The position numbers and the translations under genes are program-made. From CAZGAH01 sp964523295 (GTDB taxonomy: Bacteria; Desulfobacterota; Desulfovibrionia; Desulfovibrionales; Desulfovibrionaceae), in contig CAZGAH010000029.1 of the NCBI GenBank assembly GCA_964523295.1, positions 1-49,396 of the forward strand: DNA of 49,396 nucleotides, in the 5' to 3' direction. The notes beneath the pieces are model-generated. The model had not been told where the DNA came from. It did no database searches and saw nothing but the letters and a program-made list of their open reading frames with translations. Shown one piece after another: positions 23,942-32,265 of the stretch. Numbering within the stretch: position 1 is the stretch's first letter; every line of letters starts with the position of its first letter.

Positions 23942-25120
23942 CTACCGCCACGAGGGCACAGGAAAAACGTAGCGCGCGCTGGCGATCCGCTCGGGCCATA
24001 CGGTTTCGTGCCTGCCGTTGAGGATCTGCAGCACATACGTTTCCATGAAGTTCTGATTCTGGTAGCCGTCCTTGTCCTGAAACACGACGACGCCGAAGGC
24101 GGTTTCCAGGTTCGTGGCTTTCATGGCGGCGTTGATGTCGTCCGGGTGCATCGAGGCCGAGCGTTCCAGGACGTCCTTGATGACATAGAGCGCGGCGTAG
24201 GCCTCGGCGCCGTGGTACGACGGGTCATTGCCGTATAGGGTCCGGTACGCGTGCGCGAATTCACTGGCGCCCTGGTAGGGGAGATGCGGGGTCCAGAGCG
24301 AGACCGTGACTACGTATTGCGCCGCCTCGCCGGCAAATTCGATGAACTGCGGCAGCGCAAAGCCGGCGGCCCCGGCAGCGAACAGCCGGGTGCGGATATG
24401 CATGTCCTTCATCTGGCGCATGAGCCGCGCGCCATCGAGCACGTAGGAGACCATATACACGACGTCCGGACTGGCGGCTTTGACCCGCTCGAGCAGCGGT
24501 GTCAAATCCGTTGCCTGCGCCTCGTAGGGCTCATCGAGGACGATCCGGATGCCGGCGGCTTCAGCGCTGGTGCGCATGTTCTGCGCTCCCGAGGCGCCGA
24601 AGTCCGAGCTTTCGTAGAGGATGGCCATGGTTTTCGGCTTGACCACTTCCCGTATGAACGGCATCAGGCCGGCGACGTAGCAGGAATTGGGCGGGCAAAG
24701 CCGGTAGACGTAGCGGTTGTGCTGCCGGGTGATGTCGTCGGCCGCGGCGGCAACGACCAGGTACGGGACCTTGAGCCCTCCAGCCGCGCGGGCCACGGCC
24801 ATGGAACAGGAGGAACTGTACTCGCCCAACAGAACCGGCTGCTTGTCCTCTGTGACGAGTTTTTCGGCAATGGCACGGGAGATATCCGGCAGTCCGCGCG
24901 AGTCGTTGAAGTGCAGCAGCAGTTGCCGGCCAGCGACGCCGCCGCGGGCGTTGATCTCCTCGGCAGCGATTTCGTACGAGCGACGGGCGATTTCCCCGAA
25001 TTTGGCCTGCGGGCCGGTCAGCGGCAGCGGAATGCCCAGGGACAACGCCTCGGCCCGGGCCAGGCTCGCCCAGGCAAGCAGCGCGAGTACACAATGCATA
25101 ACGACGATACGAATACGCAT
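23942..25120 (-). CDS. Periplasmic substrate-binding protein, branched-chain amino acid (LivJ/UrtA) type
   Basis: This is a 392-residue protein with a signal peptide (MRIRIVVMHCVLALLAWASL, cleaved near ARA-EA). The mature part begins LSLGIPLPLTGPQAKFGEIA and continues with EEINARGGVAGRQLLLHFND, the hallmark opening of type I periplasmic binding proteins of the Peripla_BP_6 family. These deliver amino acids, amides, urea or aromatic acids to ABC importers. Features such as LLGEYSSSCSMAVA and YGNDPSYHGAEAYAALYVIK fit the family. No permease or ATPase genes are adjacent, so it may work with a remote transporter or with a sensor. The ribosome-binding site is inside a run of eleven G four bases before the ATG (25125-25135), which is unusual and slippage-prone. 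A clean terminator follows. Confidence 0.85.
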   Translation of the reverse strand: MRIRIVVMHCVLALLAWASLARAEALSLGIPLPLTGPQAKFGEIARRSYEIAAEEINARGGVAGRQLLLHFNDSRGLPDISRAIAEKLVTEDKQPVLLGEYSSSCSMAVARAAGGLKVPYLVVAAAADDITRQHNRYVYRLCPPNSCYVAGLMPFIREVVKPKTMAILYESSDFGASGAQNMRTSAEAAGIRIVLDEPYEAQATDLTPLLERVKAASPDVVYMVSYVLDGARLMRQMKDMHIRTRLFAAGAAGFALPQFIEFAGEAAQYVVTVSLWTPHLPYQGASEFAHAYRTLYGNDPSYHGAEAYAALYVIKDVLERSASMHPDDINAAMKATNLETAFGVVVFQDKDGYQNQNFMETYVLQILNGRHETVWPERIASARYVFPVPSWR

Positions 25121-25124
25121 CCAG

Positions 25125-25135
25125 CCCCCCCCCCC
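25125..25135 (-). repeat. G11 homopolymer forming the ribosome-binding site
   Basis: Eleven consecutive C on the forward strand (G on the coding strand) lie 4-14 bases before the start codon at 25120. The tract takes the place of the Shine-Dalgarno sequence. Its length variation would change ribosome-binding strength or spacing. Confidence 0.8.
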
Positions 25136-25332
25136 TGAAAAAACAAAGACGAGTCATCCCCGGATGTTTATCCGGTTCAGACCACTCTCTGCGGGCATCC
25201 TTGCCCCGACTGGCACTGTGCTGAATTGAATCCCCATTCTGCTACGCGTTTTTTTCAAGCAGCTCAAGCGGCGATCAGAGACCGGGTGAGGGGGAGCTGT
25301 GGTCTGGACGCATGAAAGTGAGGGCACTGCGC

Positions 25333-26406
25333 TCAGATGAATTCAAAAAACGTTTCATTCCAGTAGCTGAGCCGGGCGCGGGTCAGGCCCAGGCGTGCGT
25401 AGCGTTGGACGAGCGCGCCGCAATGACCCCATATTTCGCCTTGATAGCGCCGTGGCAGGCGTAGTTGTCGGGCTGGCCGGCCCAGTCGTGCCAGCTGCGC
25501 ACGCACGATGACGAGCAAGGCCAGGCTGCGTGCCATGGTTCCCAGGGCCGGATGCGCCGGCCCGGCCAGGATGTGTCCGGCCAGCCCGGTCGAGGGAGCC
25601 AGGCCCGTGCGGATGACGCGAACGCCAGCCGGCCAGAGCCGAAGCAGGGCCAGGGACAGCGCCGGGACAGCGGTGCGCAGACTCCAGGGCCGGTAGCGGC
25701 CCTCGCGCCAACGGGACGCGAGCCCGGAACCTTCGATCACTAGGCAGGGATACAGGCGTACGGCCGCGGGTCCGAGCGTGACAACGCGGTCGATGTCGGC
25801 CCGGAATCCGCCCCTGCTCTGGCCCGGAAGACCGGGCAGCAGTTGGATGACCAGCTCCAGGCCGGCTTGGCGAACCAGTTCGCAGGCCCCGACTGCGCGG
25901 GCGCCGTCGTAGCCGCGCTGCGAGGCAGCGAGCGCCGCGTCCTCGAAACTTTGCACGCCAAGCTCCACGCAGTCCAGTCCCATAGCCTTCAATCGCGCCA
26001 GTTGCCGGGCCTCCACTGCATCGGGGCGCGTGGAGCAGCGCACGCGTGCAATGCGTGCCTGCTTCCGATATCGCTGGGCCAGGTCGAGAAAGCGTTCCGG
26101 CCACTCGCCAGGAAGCGCGGTAAAGGTGCCGCCGAAGAAGGCCAGTTCGCGGGGCGGGCCGGGGGGCAGCGCGTCCAGCAGGTCGGCTGCGCCGGCGTAG
26201 AGTTTTTCCAGCGACCCGGCGTGTTGCCCGGTCTGGTATTCCTGGCTGCAGTACAGGCAGCGACGCGCGCAGCCGGCAAAGGGCAGGAAGATCGGCACGA
26301 TTTTCGGCCCGGGCGTCGCGACCGGGGGCTCGGGATGCCGAAAGCGGAGACTGTGGTCCTGGTGCAGGGCGTAGAGAAGTTCGGACATCGGGCGGGGCTG
26401 ATCCAT
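25333..26406 (-). CDS. Elp3-like radical SAM protein
   Basis: I chose the ATG at 26406 (357 residues); the upstream extension to 26586 is Arg/Pro/Cys-rich and overlaps the holB reading, so it is unlikely. The start lacks a clear Shine-Dalgarno. KIVPIFLPFAGCARRCLYCS gives the CxxxCxxC cluster motif at Cys46, Cys50 and Cys53, followed by the FFGGTFTALP glycine motif. RCSTRPDAV and DCVELGVQSFEDAALAAS are the hallmark segments of the Elp3/MiaB barrel family (oxygen-independent coproporphyrinogen III oxidase and Elp3 relatives). There is no acetyltransferase domain as in true Elp3. The reaction is unknown; relatives modify tRNA or process heme precursors. It is 49 bp downstream of the DNA polymerase delta' gene and probably in its operon. 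Confidence 0.8.
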   Translation of the reverse strand: MDQPRPMSELLYALHQDHSLRFRHPEPPVATPGPKIVPIFLPFAGCARRCLYCSQEYQTGQHAGSLEKLYAGAADLLDALPPGPPRELAFFGGTFTALPGEWPERFLDLAQRYRKQARIARVRCSTRPDAVEARQLARLKAMGLDCVELGVQSFEDAALAASQRGYDGARAVGACELVRQAGLELVIQLLPGLPGQSRGGFRADIDRVVTLGPAAVRLYPCLVIEGSGLASRWREGRYRPWSLRTAVPALSLALLRLWPAGVRVIRTGLAPSTGLAGHILAGPAHPALGTMARSLALLVIVRAQLARLGRPARQLRLPRRYQGEIWGHCGALVQRYARLGLTRARLSYWNETFFEFI

Positions 26407-26455
26407 GCTTATACGGGGCAGGTCATATTTCCGGCGCGAGGGCCCGGACGCCGGC

Positions 26456-27322
26456 TCAGGCGCGCGGCATCCAACCGAACAGGCGCAGAGCCAGGCAATC
26501 CAGCACGAGCGCTGGCGTGCCCTTGGAGTCCAGGGCAGCCTGCGCCTCGTCCAGGGCGACGTCGACCTGCCGCAACCGGGGCACATCGAAGCATCGGGTC
26601 CAGAACTCGGCCAGCTCGCTGCCCGGACGCCCGGACAGCACAGCAGCGAGATCTCGCTGGCAGCCCAGAACGAACAGCCGGGCGATGTTGGCGCTGAGTT
26701 CGCCCTTACGGCTGGTGCGTTCCATCCAGCCTCGCCCGGTTTTCAGAAAGCCGATCAATGTCTCGCGCCAGGAGCGGAGTGCCTCGTCCTGGTCGGGGTC
26801 ACGCTGCGTGCTGTCGTGCGGCCAGGCGAGCGTCAAGGCCCAGCCGCGGGAAACGAGCGTCGGCAGCAGTCGCTCGCGCTGCGGCGCCAGGAGCAGAAAG
26901 CGGGTCCAGGGTCGCGGCTCCTCGAGCGATTTGAGCAACGCATTGGCAGCCTCATCGCTCAGGGCCTGCGCCTCGGCCAGGATGACCACCCGTTGCGCTC
27001 CCTCACGCGGGGGCTGAGCCAGAATCGGCCGGATTTCGTCGCGGATGGTCTCGATCTTGATGCTGCCCTCGCGGCCGTCGAGAAAAAAGAGGTCGCGGTG
27101 CGGGTGCTCCGGATGGATGATCCGGGTGCAGGATGAACAGCGCAGGCAAGGTGGGCTATCGGCGCTGCAGTTGAGCCGGGCAGCCCAGTACAGGGCCAGG
27201 GCGACGCGCTCGTCCGCGAGCCCGCCTTCCAGAATCAGCACCTGTGGCGGCGCGTTTGCCAAGCGTCGGAGAAAATCGACGACGCGGGGCTGGGTGCTGA
27301 TGATGCGGGTAATGGCGTCCAT
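26456..27322 (-). CDS. holB: DNA polymerase III subunit delta' (clamp loader)
   Basis: This is a 288-residue AAA+-fold protein. The P-loop is degenerate (ILEGGLADERVALALYW), as expected for the non-ATPase delta' subunit. The four-Cys zinc module typical of DnaX/delta' proteins follows (CSADSPPCLRCSSC). Next come IKIETIRDEIRPIL, the VVILAEAQALSDEAANALLK segment (sensor-type DEAA.NALLK motif, then SLEEP) and a helical C-terminal collar-like domain. Delta' opens and loads the sliding clamp at replication forks in the cytoplasm. The family is confident; the identity as holB rather than another DnaX-like protein rests on the degenerate P-loop and length. It lies 58 bp after the oxygen-reductase gene, separated by a strong hairpin. 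Confidence 0.8.
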   Translation of the reverse strand: MDAITRIISTQPRVVDFLRRLANAPPQVLILEGGLADERVALALYWAARLNCSADSPPCLRCSSCTRIIHPEHPHRDLFFLDGREGSIKIETIRDEIRPILAQPPREGAQRVVILAEAQALSDEAANALLKSLEEPRPWTRFLLLAPQRERLLPTLVSRGWALTLAWPHDSTQRDPDQDEALRSWRETLIGFLKTGRGWMERTSRKGELSANIARLFVLGCQRDLAAVLSGRPGSELAEFWTRCFDVPRLRQVDVALDEAQAALDSKGTPALVLDCLALRLFGWMPRA

Positions 27323-27336
27323 GGTTGTGTTGGAGT

Positions 27337-27374
27337 CCTTCCGCGCGCCGCCGGACGGTCCGGCGGCGCGAAGG
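27337..27374. terminator. GC-rich hairpin between roo and holB
   Basis: CGCGCCGCCGGAC (27344-27356) pairs with GTCCGGCGGCGCG (27358-27370); flanking CCTT and AAGG extend the stem past a three-base bulge. It lies just after the roo stop codon (27381) in transcription order. No T-run follows, so partial termination or RNA processing at the operon boundary is as likely as full termination. Confidence 0.5.
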
Positions 27375-27380
27375 ATGGCG

Positions 27381-28586
27381 TCAGGCGCGTTTTTCCCGGA
27401 TGGCCGCGGCCACTTTCCTGCCGAGCTCGCGACAGGACTCGTAATCGGTGTGCGTAGGCACGTGCTTGACCTTGACCGCGTCGGCGACGAGCTGGAAGTC
27501 GGCGCGTTCCAGCCACTCGGCGATGATCTTGACCGATTCGCCGCTCCAGCCGAAGGAGCCGAACGCGGCGCCGATCTTGCCCAGGGGCCGCAGTCCTTTC
27601 ATGTACTGAAGCATCCCGGCCACGGAGGGCATAATGCCGTTGTTGTGCGTGGGCGAGCCGACAATCACGGCGGCGGCGTCCAGGATTTCGGTCATGACCG
27701 CGCTGTGATGGTTGGCCTTGAGATACATGACCTTGACCGAGACGCCGGCCTCGTTCAGGCCCTCGGCAATGGCCAGGGCCATTTTCTCGGTGCTGTGCCA
27801 CATGGTGTCGTAGACGATCACGGCCTTGTCCGCGGGCTTCTGCTCGGCGAAGGCCTTGTAGCAGTCCAGTACGTACTGCACGTCGTCCCTGGTGCGGAAG
27901 ATGAGCCCATGGTCGGGCGCGATCATGTCGATGTCGAGCCCCAGCGTGGTGACGGCCTCGAGGGTTTTGAGCACGATCGGCGAATACGGCAACACGATGT
28001 TTGCGTAGTACTCCTTCATGGCCTGAAAGAGCAGCGAGCGGTCGATCTGGTCCGCAAACCGCTCCGTGGAGGCGATGTTCTGCCCGAAGGCGTCGTTACA
28101 GATCAGCAGCCGATCCTGGGGGATGTACGAAAACATGCTGTCCGGCCAGTGCAACATGCGTGTCTCGACAAAGCGGACCTCCCGCGCGCCGAGGGAGATG
28201 CTGTCGCCGGTTTTGACGACCTCAACCGGCCAGTTGCTGAAATGGAAATGCGCCTCCATGGCGCGCAGGCCCATGGGCGAGCAGAAGATTTTTTCAGGCT
28301 TGGCGAGTTCGACCAGCTCGGGCAGACAGCCTGCATGATCGGGCTCGAGATGATTGATGACAAAGTAGTCGATCTTTTCGGGTTCGATGGCGTGGGCCAA
28401 GCGGCAGAGCATTTCCCCTTTGAAGCCGGCCATGACCGTGTCGAACAGGGTGACTTTTTCGTCCTTGATGAGATAGGCGTTGTAGGTCGTTCCGCGCGGG
28501 GAGAGCGAATAGCCATGGAAATCCCTGCGGTTCCAGTCTATGGCGCCTACCCAGAAAACGTCTTTCTTGATTTCCAACGGCCGCAT
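27381..28586 (-). CDS. roo: Rubredoxin:oxygen oxidoreductase (flavodiiron protein)
   Basis: The protein has 401 residues from the ATG at 28586, with GAGG 6 bases upstream. The N-terminal beta-lactamase-like domain has the diiron ligand motif H79-x-E81-x-D83-H84 (NHLEPDHAG) and further His at LHWPDSM and APDHGLIF. From about residue 255 a flavodoxin domain begins (AVIVYDTMWHSTEKMALAI, the FMN phosphate loop) and includes VGSPTHNNGIMP and FGSFGWSGES. Flavodiiron proteins reduce O2 to water, or NO to N2O, in the cytoplasm with electrons from rubredoxin. The rubredoxin gene lies just upstream, as in Desulfovibrio. The length and residue numbering match the Desulfovibrio gigas enzyme as I remember it. 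Confidence 0.95.
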   Translation of the reverse strand: MRPLEIKKDVFWVGAIDWNRRDFHGYSLSPRGTTYNAYLIKDEKVTLFDTVMAGFKGEMLCRLAHAIEPEKIDYFVINHLEPDHAGCLPELVELAKPEKIFCSPMGLRAMEAHFHFSNWPVEVVKTGDSISLGAREVRFVETRMLHWPDSMFSYIPQDRLLICNDAFGQNIASTERFADQIDRSLLFQAMKEYYANIVLPYSPIVLKTLEAVTTLGLDIDMIAPDHGLIFRTRDDVQYVLDCYKAFAEQKPADKAVIVYDTMWHSTEKMALAIAEGLNEAGVSVKVMYLKANHHSAVMTEILDAAAVIVGSPTHNNGIMPSVAGMLQYMKGLRPLGKIGAAFGSFGWSGESVKIIAEWLERADFQLVADAVKVKHVPTHTDYESCRELGRKVAAAIREKRA

Positions 28587-28621
28587 AGGGTCCTCGCTGT
28601 GGTCTCGGCTGAAGGTGTAGG

Positions 28622-28701
28622 GCGCGGCGCAGGCAGCTGCGTGCCGCGCGTCAGCCGACCCTGCCCCTCCGTCACCTTTGTGTCTGGCCGGAAGGGCAGG
28701 G
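28622..28701 (-). promoter_or_regulatory. Two hairpins in the rubredoxin-roo gap
   Basis: One stem pairs GCGCGGCGCAG (28622-28632) with CTGC-GT-GCCGCGC (28637-28649, two-base bulge). Another pairs CCCTGCCC (28659-28666) with GGGCAGGG (28694-28701). They fill the 140-bp gap between the rubredoxin stop and the roo start. They could lower or stabilise roo expression relative to the upstream genes. No T-run is present. Confidence 0.35.
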
Positions 28702-28726
28702 CCGATCTGTACGTCGAAAGCGTTGC

Positions 28727-28891
28727 TCAGTTGCCCGATTTGCTGAACTGGCTTTTCGGTGCGCCGCAAATGGGACAAATCCAGTCGTCGGGCAGCTTGC
28801 TGAAGGGTGTTCCCGCGGGCACGTCGTTGTCGGGGTCGCCCTTGGCAGGATCGTATTCGTATCCGCATACGCTGCAGATGTAGATATCCAT
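28727..28891 (-). CDS. rub: Rubredoxin
   Basis: The protein has 54 residues from the ATG at 28891; GAGG lies 8 bases upstream and upstream in-frame codons are not needed. The Fe(SCys)4 site is complete: Cys6-x2-Cys9 (CSVCGYEYDP) and Cys39-x2-Cys42 (CPICGAPKSQF). The canonical aromatic core (Tyr4, Tyr11, Tyr13, Phe30, Trp37) is present, and the length is standard. It is the one-electron carrier feeding the flavodiiron oxygen reductase encoded next, and may also reduce the superoxide reductase encoded immediately upstream (63 bp). Its operon position is as in Desulfovibrio. Confidence 0.97.
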   Translation of the reverse strand: MDIYICSVCGYEYDPAKGDPDNDVPAGTPFSKLPDDWICPICGAPKSQFSKSGN

Positions 28892-28954
28892 GTCGTTGTC
28901 CTCAGGCAAAAGGGTTTGGAAATGAAGGCATGTCGCTCCTGGCTGGCAACGGCG

Positions 28955-29335
28955 TCAGCTGTCCGCGCGCCAGAGCCCGTGGATGTTGCAGTACTCGCGG
29001 GCCGTGACCTTGTCCGCCTGGATAGGGAAGAAGGCCTCGGGCTTGTCCCCGGGCTTGAGGGCCTGGCGGCAGACTTTGCCGTCGGCGATAAGTTCGATCC
29101 ATTCGATCCAGTGTTTCTCTTCCATGGGATGGGCGACGCTGCCGACCATGACTTTGTAGCCGTCCGCCGTCTTTTCGATGACCGGGACATGCTTTTCTTT
29201 GGCAGCGTCCATGGTGTTTTCCACGAACAGTTTCATGGGCTGGCCGCAACAGACCAGTTCGCCGCCTCCGGCGTGCAGGACTTCGACGATGTTGCCACAG
29301 AGTTCGCATTTGTAGATTTCGAGTACTGCCGTCAT
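28955..29335 (-). CDS. dfx: Desulfoferrodoxin (2Fe superoxide reductase)
   Basis: The protein has 126 residues from the ATG at 29335, with AAGGAG 8 bases upstream. The N-terminal desulforedoxin-like domain holds the FeCys4 centre (Cys10, Cys13, Cys29, Cys30). The catalytic centre ligands are all present: His49 (EKHVPVI, with the conserved Glu47-Lys48), His69 and His75 (AHPMEEKHWIEW), Cys116 and His119 (REYCNIHG). It reduces superoxide to hydrogen peroxide in the cytoplasm without releasing O2, with rubredoxin as a likely donor. The numbering matches class I enzymes. It lies between rubrerythrin and rubredoxin genes in one operon. Confidence 0.97.
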   Translation of the reverse strand: MTAVLEIYKCELCGNIVEVLHAGGGELVCCGQPMKLFVENTMDAAKEKHVPVIEKTADGYKVMVGSVAHPMEEKHWIEWIELIADGKVCRQALKPGDKPEAFFPIQADKVTAREYCNIHGLWRADS

Positions 29336-29408
29336 GGTGTCATCTCCTTGGCAGCCGGCCGACCCGTACACCAGGGTGGTCGGGCTGCGGGCTGGGGTTG
29401 TCGATCGA

Positions 29409-29984
29409 TTACCAGGATTCGGTCAGGACCTCGTAATAGGCCTGGGGATGCTTGCAGGCCGGACATTGGGCAGGCGCCTCGGCTCCGTGATGCAGGTAGC
29501 CGCAGTTGCGACAGCGCCAGGTCATCTTTTCCGCCTTCTTGAATACCGTCCCGGCCTCGATGGTTCTGGCCAGACCAAGATAGCGGTTCTCGTGGTAGGT
29601 TTCCGCCATGGCAATGCTGCGGAAGACGGTGGCTATTTCCGCAAAGCCTTCTTCGTCGGCAATGGCAGCGAACGAGGGGTACATCTCGGCCTGCTCGTAA
29701 TGCTCGCCATGGGCCGCGGCCTTGAGGTTTTCCAGGGTGGTGCCGATGACGCCGGCTGGGAAGGCGGCGGAAATTTCGACTTCTCCGCCCTCAAGGAACT
29801 TGAACAGGCGCTTGGCATGTTCTTTTTCGTGATTGGCGGTTTCCTCGAAAATAAAGGCCATCTGTTCGTAGCCTTCTTTTTTGGCTTGCTTGGCGAAATA
29901 CGTATAGCGATTCCTCGCCTGAGATTCGCCGGCAAACGCAGTCAGGAGGTTCTTTTCGGTCCGCGTGCCTTTGAGTCCGCTCAT
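29409..29984 (-). CDS. rbr: Rubrerythrin
   Basis: The protein has 191 residues from the ATG at 29984, with AAGGAG 7 bases upstream. The four-helix ferritin-like domain carries the diiron ligands Glu20 (AGESQARNRY), Glu53 and His56 (NHEKEH), Glu94, Glu97 and Glu128 (AMAETYHENRY). The C-terminal rubredoxin-like domain has two CxxC pairs (CRNCGYLHHG and CPACKHPQ). It reduces hydrogen peroxide to water. Together with superoxide reductase, rubredoxin and Roo it makes a complete cytoplasmic route for superoxide, peroxide and O2. It is the first gene of the operon; the promoter must lie in the 170 bp up to the chemoreceptor terminator, where I found no clear hexamers or PerR-like box. Confidence 0.97.
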   Translation of the reverse strand: MSGLKGTRTEKNLLTAFAGESQARNRYTYFAKQAKKEGYEQMAFIFEETANHEKEHAKRLFKFLEGGEVEISAAFPAGVIGTTLENLKAAAHGEHYEQAEMYPSFAAIADEEGFAEIATVFRSIAMAETYHENRYLGLARTIEAGTVFKKAEKMTWRCRNCGYLHHGAEAPAQCPACKHPQAYYEVLTESW

Positions 29985-30146
29985 AGCAGTTCTCCTTTCA
30001 ATGCTTGTCGGCCGTGCTGCACGGCGCAGCAGACGCGATGCAGGCGCGGCGGGGTTATCCGGCAAGCCGGGTGCAGATCGTAGTGACAGTGACAGTTGGA
30101 GCGACAAGTAAAGCAGATTACCCGGTCTTTGTCCATTCCTTTACAG

Positions 30147-30184
30147 AAAAAAACCCGGACTGGGCCATGCTGGCGCAGTCCGGG
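30147..30184 (-). terminator. Rho-independent terminator of the heme-chemoreceptor gene
   Basis: CCCGGACTG (30154-30162) and CAGTCCGGG (30176-30184) form a perfect 9-bp stem. On the minus strand it is followed by seven T (forward A7 at 30147-30153). It lies about 55 bp after the stop codon at 30239. Confidence 0.9.
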
Positions 30185-30238
30185 GTATGGTGCTGGACAG
30201 GCGGCGCCGGATGCAGGCGCTGCCGTAAAATGAAAATG

Positions 30239-32257
30239 TTAACTGTTCTTGAAGCGTTGCACGAGTTCGCTCAACTGCATGGCCATGCTGGAAACTTCCT
30301 GGATAGCATCGTTGGCCTCTTCGATGCGTGCGCCGACGCTCTTGGACAACTCGTTGATCTGAGTAACGTTGTTGTTGATCTCGTCGCTCGTGGCGGACTG
30401 TTCTTCCGAGGCCGCGGCAATGCCGTGGACCATGTCTGCTATCTGGTTGGACTGGTCGACAATGCCCTCGAGCACGGTACCGGCCTTCTCGGCCATGGCC
30501 GAGGTCAGTTCGACGCGTTCGCGGGTTTCGCCCATCTCGCGGACGGCGTCGCGCGTGCTCGACTGAATCTGGCCAATGGCGTTTTCAACTTCTTTGGTCG
30601 CGTGAATGGTCTTTTCCGCGAGCTTGCGGACCTCGTCGGCCACCACGGCGAAGCCGCGTCCGGCCTCGCCGGCGCGGGCCGCTTCAATGGCGGCGTTGAG
30701 GGCCAGCAGGTTGGTCTGGTCGGCGATGTCGTTGATCACGGACATGATCCGGCCAATGTTCACGGCCTTGTCCGAGAGGTCGTTGAGCGATTCGGCAAGC
30801 TTTCCGGCTCGCTGAGCAACTTCGCGGGTCTCGGCGACGGTCTTGCGTACCTCCACGCTGCCTTCCTGGGCCACCTGGTTCGCGCGGTCGGAGGTCTGCG
30901 CCACGTTGCTGGCGTTGTTGGCGACCTCGAGCACGGTGGAATTCATCTCCTCCATGGCGGTCGCCAGGGAGTGGGTCTGTTCGGTCGTGGAGCGCATGCC
31001 ACCGGTGATTTCGTCCATCTGCCGACGCAGCTGATGCGCCGCATCGGACATCTTGTGGGCGACCTTGGTGACCTCGTCGCCGACGAGCTGGAGGTTCTCG
31101 CCGTGCTCGCGGATGCGGGCCTTGTCCTTCTCCTCCTGGGTCAGGTCGATCATCACGCCGATGGCGCCGGCGGTAGCGCCATGGGTGTCCTTGAGCGGAG
31201 AGATTTCGTAGTGCAGCGGGAACACCACGCCGTCACTGCGCTGAAAGTGGAATACGCCGCTCGAACTCCGGCCCTCGCTCAGGGCCCTGGAGGCGATGCT
31301 GCCGCCGGCGGCCCGGTCGGGGAACAGATCGGCGACGCTCTGACCGATGATCTGTTTTTCAGGGCGACCCAGAATGTTGAGCATCGGGGTGTTGAGAAAT
31401 TCGATGGCGCCGTTACGGTCGGTGACGAACAGCGGCACGATGATGCCCTGCAGGATGCCCCGGTTGTACTCCAGCTGATTGCGGATTGTGCCGACCATGG
31501 TGCCCAGGCTGTTGCACAGACTGGCCAGCTCGTCCTCGCCCTTGATGGTGAAGGACTGCGTATAGTCTCCCTTGGCGATTTCACCGCTCACGCGGGCGAT
31601 TTCGGTGATCTTGTTGACCACGTTGACCTTCATGAACGTGACCAGCAGCACCAGCAGCAACACCATGCCGGCCAGGGAGATCAGCGCGCTGTAGCGCTGG
31701 ATGTCGGAAAGCACGCCGTACTCTTCGGAGACGTTGTTGAACATGACCACAGAGCCCAGGATGTCGCGCGAGGAGCCATGGCAATGGTAGCAGGCCGACT
31801 CGTTCTTGATGGTGCCGACCTCGACGAAATAAGGCGTACCGTCGATATGTACTTCCATACCTTCGGCCAAAGAGGTCTTCAGGCTGCGGGCGAACAGGGA
31901 GGTGAACTGCTCGGAGCCCTGGTACAGCTGCTCGAGATTTTTGCGCACGGCGGAGGTGTCCGTCGAGTAGGTGATCTCGCCGCGGAAGTTGGTCAGATAG
32001 ACCTTGATGTTCTTGTATCGCTCGGACACCTTGCGGAACTGGTTCTGCGTGGCCTCGTTGTCCCCGATGGCCATGGGTTCGGAGATGGCTGTCAGCAGGA
32101 TGTCGGAAAGTTCGCTCGAACTCTTTTCAATCAGTTTGAGGGTGGAGCTGCGCTGCCAGTGCGAATTGGCCAGAAACAGGCCGGTGAAGATGACCAGCAA
32201 CAGCAGGCTGACCAGAACGAGGATTTTTGCGCCCAGCGATCGTTTAAGCAGACCCAT
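30239..32257 (-). CDS. Methyl-accepting chemotaxis protein with a periplasmic c-type heme motif (DcrA-like)
   Basis: This is a 672-residue receptor. TM1 is at about 10-30, a periplasmic domain at 31-190, TM2 at about 192-212, then HAMP, a PAS domain (about 265-385: VTDRNGAIEFLNTPMLNILG) and a cytoplasmic signalling hairpin whose tip reads NLLALNAAIEAARAGEAGRG. The periplasmic domain contains CYHCH near residues 155-159, a CxxCH covalent heme-binding motif. Desulfovibrio DcrA is a known chemoreceptor with a c-heme that senses oxygen or redox state, and this protein has the same plan. The cytoplasmic PAS could hold a second cofactor. The gene lies 8 bp after a tetraheme cytochrome gene, so the two are almost certainly cotranscribed. 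No CheR-binding pentapeptide is seen at the C-terminus. Confidence 0.9.
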   Translation of the reverse strand: MGLLKRSLGAKILVLVSLLLLVIFTGLFLANSHWQRSSTLKLIEKSSSELSDILLTAISEPMAIGDNEATQNQFRKVSERYKNIKVYLTNFRGEITYSTDTSAVRKNLEQLYQGSEQFTSLFARSLKTSLAEGMEVHIDGTPYFVEVGTIKNESACYHCHGSSRDILGSVVMFNNVSEEYGVLSDIQRYSALISLAGMVLLLVLLVTFMKVNVVNKITEIARVSGEIAKGDYTQSFTIKGEDELASLCNSLGTMVGTIRNQLEYNRGILQGIIVPLFVTDRNGAIEFLNTPMLNILGRPEKQIIGQSVADLFPDRAAGGSIASRALSEGRSSSGVFHFQRSDGVVFPLHYEISPLKDTHGATAGAIGVMIDLTQEEKDKARIREHGENLQLVGDEVTKVAHKMSDAAHQLRRQMDEITGGMRSTTEQTHSLATAMEEMNSTVLEVANNASNVAQTSDRANQVAQEGSVEVRKTVAETREVAQRAGKLAESLNDLSDKAVNIGRIMSVINDIADQTNLLALNAAIEAARAGEAGRGFAVVADEVRKLAEKTIHATKEVENAIGQIQSSTRDAVREMGETRERVELTSAMAEKAGTVLEGIVDQSNQIADMVHGIAAASEEQSATSDEINNNVTQINELSKSVGARIEEANDAIQEVSSMAMQLSELVQRFKNS

Positions 32258-32265
32258 ACCGACTC

